Below are positions 60,479-64,000 of a DNA stretch of 64,000 nucleotides, in pieces. Each line of letters opens with the position of its first letter. Position 1 is the stretch's first letter. The position numbers and the translations under genes were made by a program. A model generated the notes under the pieces. The model made no database searches. It was not told the origin of the DNA and saw only the letters and a list, made by a program, of their open reading frames with translations. Source of the stretch: an uncultured Clostridium sp. (GTDB lineage: Bacteria > Bacillota > Clostridia > Lachnospirales > Lachnospiraceae); NCBI GenBank assembly GCA_937885015.1, contig CALAAS010000008.1:1-64000 (forward strand), in the 5' to 3' direction.

Positions 60479-60500
60479 CATCCAATTCTGAGACACAAAA

Positions 60501-60562
60501 AAATATGCTGCTGAAAGAACTTCCCACCTGGTGGTTTTAATAACGCTTTCAGCAGCATATTT
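60501..60562. terminator. Bidirectional terminator between gntR and the aldolase gene
   Basis: Perfect 17-bp arms (AAATATGCTGCTGAAAG / CTTTCAGCAGCATATTT) with a 28-base loop; the plus-strand side continues TATTC and the minus-strand side T-rich. It separates the converging gntR and aldolase genes. Confidence 0.8.
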
Positions 60563-60578
60563 TATTCTTAATTCCCTT

Positions 60579-61181
60579 TTAATTTTTCATTGCAGCCGCT
60601 ATGCTGTCAATCATTGCAGTTTCTTCCACCAGTTCTGCCAAATACGCCGCCTGGCGCATGGAATGTGCAACCGTCACCTGTCCGTGTCCCCGCAAAAGAA
60701 ATGCGTTCATATCCGGATTTTCCCGAAAGGCATCCAAAATCATCGGAAAGCATTCCTTGGGTACGGCATACGAATGCGTATCAAATACCGGAACATGCCC
60801 GCCCAGCTTCATGCCTGAATGGTGAGTAGCAAATGCCAGTTCCTCATGGTCGGCTGCCCAGGCAGTCGCATAGGAGGAATGGCAGTGCATAATTGCCTTC
60901 ACCCCATTTATCTCCCGATAAATAGCTCCGTGCAAAAGAGCCTCTTTAGACGGACGGATATTTCCTTCTATCACATTTCCATCGAAATCTGTAAGAACCA
61001 GCGTCTCTGCCGTTACTTCATCGAAAGCCACATCCGTTCCCTTTACCAGCATCCAGTCGTGTCCTGGCACCCGCACGCTCAAATTTCCTCCATTGCTCAT
61101 CTGGTAGCGCAATGCATAAAACTTTCCTGCAGCCCGTACAACCTCCTGTACAAGTTTTTCATATTCCAGATGCTTCATCAT
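60579..61181 (-). CDS. Class II aldolase/adducin family protein
   Basis: 200 residues. Zinc-site motifs HCHSSYATAW near 100 and RGHGQVTVAHS near 165, and the phosphate-type N-terminal SNGGNLSVRV, as in fuculose-phosphate aldolase and related decarboxylases. Cleaves or decarboxylates a sugar-acid-like compound. ATG 61181 with GGAGC upstream, overlapping the Tm-1-like gene by 23 bases. Third gene of the hydrolase-Tm-1-aldolase operon. Confidence 0.9.
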   Translation of the reverse strand: MMKHLEYEKLVQEVVRAAGKFYALRYQMSNGGNLSVRVPGHDWMLVKGTDVAFDEVTAETLVLTDFDGNVIEGNIRPSKEALLHGAIYREINGVKAIMHCHSSYATAWAADHEELAFATHHSGMKLGGHVPVFDTHSYAVPKECFPMILDAFRENPDMNAFLLRGHGQVTVAHSMRQAAYLAELVEETAMIDSIAAAMKN

Positions 61182-62403
61182 TCTGCTCCTTTCCCAGAAG
61201 CTTTTCCATTTCCCGGGCACATAGATCTGCAAATTCCGGATCACAGAAATTTAAATCGTATGTTTTAAATATAATTTCCGGTTTCAGCCCCTCTTCAAAA
61301 ATCCGTTTCATTTTTTTTATCGTCTCCGGCTTATGAAATGGCTGGCCGGGATAACTCAATGTCCGCAGTCCTCCCATGGGAAGAACTACTTCTGTCGGTC
61401 CCTTGGAGCCGTTCAAACGCTCTACGATGGTTCGTGTAATATCCAAAATCTCATGTTCATAAAGCCGTGTATGTGTCAGGTCTTTGTTATGCCATACATA
61501 TCCCCGCTCTTCCTCGTCCTCCAGCAATTCTTCTTTTCGAAGGCAGGCAAAATCAATCCCTCCCGGACAGATCAGTGCCGGAATTCCCATTTCTGCTGCT
61601 GCACAAAGGCGATTATCCGCCCCACGGCTATAGCCGTAATCCCCCAGATATTCTGCTGTCATCTCATGGAGCGACAAATCCATCACCGCAGAAATTACGC
61701 CTTCCCGAATCAAATCCTCCATGACTTTTCCACCAATTCCTGTGGAATGAAAGCTGATCATCTTTTTTCCATGGGAAGACAGCGTATCCGATGCCCGCAT
61801 AACCGTGTCATTCGTGACCCCCATCAGCGTTGTCCCAATATATTTTTCTCCACAGGTATCGATCCGTTTTCCTCCATACGTAACCATACCCACCATGGCG
61901 CTGACGGTATTTCCCAAAACCGCCTCATTGATCGGATTCATCCCGGCGAAATCCACAATGGATGGAATTACACAGATATCCTTATCTCCCACCACTGTCT
62001 CAAAACACCGGGAACCGCTGGCAATGGTCGAACATATCATCTTGGGGAATCCAATGGGCAAACAGCGCAGCGCCGCAGAGCAGACCACTGTATTTTGCAA
62101 ACCGCCCATTCCAATGGCGCCATCTATTCTCTTTTCCTTCCAGAGCCTTACCACCATTTTCGAAATGCTTTCCATCATGGCAGAAATAGCTCCGCTTTTT
62201 TCCATCTTGTGCACCTGATCCCAGGTATACCCACCAGCTGCCAGAACCTCTTCCCGGCTAATATCTGCCTTCATTGGAATGTAAGGTCCTGTGCTGATAT
62301 CCAGCACCAGAGGCTTATGACCACACTCCTTAATTTTCCCCTGCACGAATGCTATTTCGTGATATTTCGTATCACAACATGCAATTACTGCAATTACCGC
62401 CAT
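61159..62403 (-). CDS. Tm-1-like ATP-binding domain protein (UPF0261)
   Basis: 414 residues. Matches the Tm-1/UPF0261 family: N-terminal ACCDTKYHEIAFVQ, GAIGMGGLQNT near 100, KMICSTIASGSRC near 130, VDFAGMNPINEAVLGN near 155, and a C-terminal TIM-barrel-like part with FHSTGIGGKVMEDLI and CPGGIDF. Members are found in catabolic loci and several have been linked to breakdown of plant or sugar-acid compounds; the exact reaction is not assigned here. Start ATG 62403 lacks a strong RBS; TTG 62412 is possible. Confidence 0.88.
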   Translation of the reverse strand: MAVIAVIACCDTKYHEIAFVQGKIKECGHKPLVLDISTGPYIPMKADISREEVLAAGGYTWDQVHKMEKSGAISAMMESISKMVVRLWKEKRIDGAIGMGGLQNTVVCSAALRCLPIGFPKMICSTIASGSRCFETVVGDKDICVIPSIVDFAGMNPINEAVLGNTVSAMVGMVTYGGKRIDTCGEKYIGTTLMGVTNDTVMRASDTLSSHGKKMISFHSTGIGGKVMEDLIREGVISAVMDLSLHEMTAEYLGDYGYSRGADNRLCAAAEMGIPALICPGGIDFACLRKEELLEDEEERGYVWHNKDLTHTRLYEHEILDITRTIVERLNGSKGPTEVVLPMGGLRTLSYPGQPFHKPETIKKMKRIFEEGLKPEIIFKTYDLNFCDPEFADLCAREMEKLLGKEQNDEASGI

Positions 62404-62444
62404 TATTCTCAAGGTCGGGAACCCTCGTCTTCACCGCCTTCCCG

Positions 62445-63248
62445 TTAAATCCCGAGAACCGGTGTTCTGGCAACCCGCTCCAAAATCTCCCGGTCATGAC
62501 ACGTAAGGATCTTATCTATGCTTTCTGCCCGCTCCTTAATTTTTCGGATACTCTGCCATGTGGATACAATATCCGAAAAACGGTTGGGTGGCGTGATATC
62601 ATAATGGATTTTCTCAATCGGTTTTATATTATCCATGATAAAAATGGCATCTCCGCAGCAGATATATTTTCCCGCTGCCGTATCAATTTCCACTGCCTGG
62701 TGCCCAACCGAATGTCCCGGTGTCTCAAATACCCGAACTCCCGGCATAATTTCCGTTTCTCCTTCCACCAGGTTCATAGCAATTCCTTCAAAAGGCCGTG
62801 TAATGCCCAGCTGCGGTGCCTCATAGGACTTATAATACAGCGGAATCGGGTTCATGGCAAAATCATACTCTTTTTTATTTACATAAAACTCAGCCTTCGT
62901 AAACTTTTCCATGTAAAAGCAGTGATCCCAATGCAAATGGGTAAACACTACAATATCAATGTCCTCCGGCTTATATCCAAGCTTTGCCAGCTGCTCCGTA
63001 ATCGCCATCCCCTCCGGCTGATACGAGCCGTGATGATGGTAGGCATCCGCCCTTTCCGTATAGGCCATTCCCGTATCAACCAGAAGCAGCTGATCTCCAC
63101 CCTCAACCAGGTACGTAAACACGGGATACTCTTCTTCCCGGTCCGATGCCTCTGGATAAAATGCCACCGTTGAATGATGATAAAGATACTGCTTTGGAAT
63201 CATTGTCACAAAACCTGTATTGATCGGTCTAATTGTTAATTTACTCAT
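62445..63248 (-). CDS. Metallo-beta-lactamase-fold hydrolase (AHL-lactonase-like)
   Basis: 267 residues. Zinc motif THLHWDHC (HxHxDH) near 105, second-site His in FETPGHSVGHQ near 185 and GDAIFIMDN near 200. Nearest in layout to N-acyl-homoserine-lactone lactonases, but in this operon it more likely opens a lactone or thioester in the catabolic pathway. RBS AGGAGG fits ATG 63248, with ATG 63251 as alternative. First gene of the operon, behind a consensus promoter with a GntR-type operator. Confidence 0.9.
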   Translation of the reverse strand: MSKLTIRPINTGFVTMIPKQYLYHHSTVAFYPEASDREEEYPVFTYLVEGGDQLLLVDTGMAYTERADAYHHHGSYQPEGMAITEQLAKLGYKPEDIDIVVFTHLHWDHCFYMEKFTKAEFYVNKKEYDFAMNPIPLYYKSYEAPQLGITRPFEGIAMNLVEGETEIMPGVRVFETPGHSVGHQAVEIDTAAGKYICCGDAIFIMDNIKPIEKIHYDITPPNRFSDIVSTWQSIRKIKERAESIDKILTCHDREILERVARTPVLGI

Positions 63249-63274
63249 CATGATACCTCCTAAAATTTTAATGG

Positions 63275-63303
63275 GGTATCCAAATTGTATCCAGTGTCCA
63301 ATA
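63275..63303. promoter_or_regulatory. Operator-like site before the hydrolase-Tm-1-aldolase operon
   Basis: Contains GGTATCCAA, ATTGTATCCA and GTGTCCAA, blocks shared with the dctP leader and the gntR palindrome. It lies just downstream of the -10 box, a place suited to repression. Confidence 0.62.
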
Positions 63304-63305
63304 TG

Positions 63306-63334
63306 ATTATAAAAGCACCGTCTCTTCCTGTCAA
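63306..63334 (-). promoter_or_regulatory. Promoter of the hydrolase-Tm-1-aldolase operon
   Basis: Minus strand TTGACA (63329-63334), 17-base spacer, TATAAT (63306-63311): full consensus. Confidence 0.85.
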
Positions 63335-63414
63335 GTAGCATCCTGCACTGTTTTCCAGAAAGACTCCAAAAATCCCGTCATAACATTCTTCCATATCCCT
63401 TCTCCTTTAAACGC

Positions 63415-63465
63415 AAAAAATCCAGAAAGAACCCATATTTTAAAAGACTCTTTCCGGATTTTTAT
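63415..63465 (-). terminator. Terminator of the membrane pyrophosphatase gene
   Basis: Minus strand AAATCCGGAAAGA / TCTTTCTGGATTT with a loop of about 18 bases followed by TTTTTT, about 40 bases after the stop codon. Confidence 0.85.
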
Positions 63466-63506
63466 TCATATGGAGCAATATAATCACTCAAAAAATCGCT
63501 TCTTTA

Positions 63507-64000
63507 TCAGAAGAAAGATCCTACTGACAGGAACAGTGGCGCAAATACCAGTGATACAATCGTCATCAGCTTGATCAGAATATTGATAGAAGGTCCGGAG
63601 GTATCCTTAAAGGGGTCGCCTACCGTATCACCTACCACAGCCGCCTTGTGAGACGGACTGCCTTTGCCTCCATGGGTACCTCCCTCAATATACTTCTTCG
63701 CGTTGTCCCATGCGCCTCCTGCATTTGCCATAAAAATAGCCAGAAGAACGCCCGTTACAAGAGAGCCGGCCAGAAGGCCGCCCAAAGCATCCGTTCCCAA
63801 AACCACGCCGGTCAGGAGCGGAACTACCACAGAGATAATACCGGGAACCAGCATTTCATGAAGAGCCGCTGTCGTAGAAATTCCCACACAGGAAGTATAA
63901 TCCGGCCGGCTCTCCCCCTTCAGGATCCCCGGGTCCTCCCGGAACTGTCTCCGCACTTCTTCAATCATCTTGTAGGCTGCCTTGGAAACCGATTCCATGG
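63507..64000 (-). CDS. hppA: Membrane-bound proton/sodium-translocating pyrophosphatase, C-terminal part
   Basis: The last about 163 residues; the gene continues past the window's right edge. Typical C-terminal block: GVLLAIFMANAGGAWDNAKK, HKAAVVGDTVGDPFKDTSGP and SINILIKLMTIVSLVFAPL. This integral membrane enzyme uses pyrophosphate hydrolysis to pump H+ or Na+. In the visible part the residues GPSINILIKL resemble other bacterial K+-dependent forms, but subtype needs the upstream part. Confidence 0.95.
   Translation of the reverse strand, partial: MESVSKAAYKMIEEVRRQFREDPGILKGESRPDYTSCVGISTTAALHEMLVPGIISVVVPLLTGVVLGTDALGGLLAGSLVTGVLLAIFMANAGGAWDNAKKYIEGGTHGGKGSPSHKAAVVGDTVGDPFKDTSGPSINILIKLMTIVSLVFAPLFLSVGSFF

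Overview
The window looks like chromosome of a spore-forming Lachnospiraceae-type member of the Clostridia. The signs are a SpoIIID regulator, a type III glutamine synthetase (GlnN), a DUF4250 small protein, a cobalamin riboswitch in front of a clostridial-style FecBCD cluster, DHHW/MBOAT/DUF4358 surface genes, Gram-positive ribosome binding sites and intrinsic terminators throughout. No rRNA, tRNA, CRISPR array, prophage or transposase was seen. The right edge cuts a membrane pyrophosphatase gene.

Layout. 0.4-3.4 kb: a fused winged-helix/LicC/LicA phosphocholine-activating protein next to a choline-binding-repeat surface protein. 3.6-5.2 kb: a toxin-antitoxin-like pair lying between two near-identical terminator hairpins. 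5.2-13.2 kb: housekeeping genes glnN, fba, thrC, sfsA, feoAB. 13.2-20.3 kb, minus strand: response regulator, histidine kinase, large exported protein, ABC ATPase, permease and endonuclease IV. 20.4-30.8 kb, minus strand: dinB, small proteins, cls, plsC, pheA, an AAA protein, ppx and ppk1. 32.4-33.4 kb: a 2-hydroxyacid dehydrogenase behind a consensus promoter.

33.5-40.3 kb is a cobalamin-riboswitch operon: an exported lipoprotein form of the cobaltochelatase CbiK, a membrane-anchored protein with two NEAT-like repeats, a binding-protein lipoprotein, a FecCD permease, a FecE ATPase with an unusual C-terminal domain, and a PrcB-like lipoprotein. Together they suggest handling of cobalt or a tetrapyrrole outside the membrane, followed by import. 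40.3-41.7 kb holds a two-gene HTH module bounded by 46-bp direct repeats, one of which is the 3' end of spoIIID.

41.7-52.5 kb looks AT-richer than its surroundings and is catabolic: a PucR regulator with an amidohydrolase and two DUF5058-type membrane proteins, a zinc alcohol dehydrogenase, a MazG-like gene, and an AEC permease - HutP - amidohydrolase - permease series. In that series two intrinsic terminators, each preceded by an AG-rich tract, lie before the AEC gene and right after hutP, which resembles HutP antitermination. The last permease gene is split by what looks like a 2-bp TG duplication.

52.5-55.8 kb: DUF4358 lipoprotein, MBOAT acyltransferase and DHHW protein. 55.8-63.3 kb: a GntR-controlled locus with a TRAP transporter, an isochorismatase-like hydrolase, a class II aldolase, a Tm-1-like protein and a metallo-beta-lactamase-fold hydrolase. 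Three near-consensus promoters there carry related operator sequences. The substrate of that pathway is unknown.
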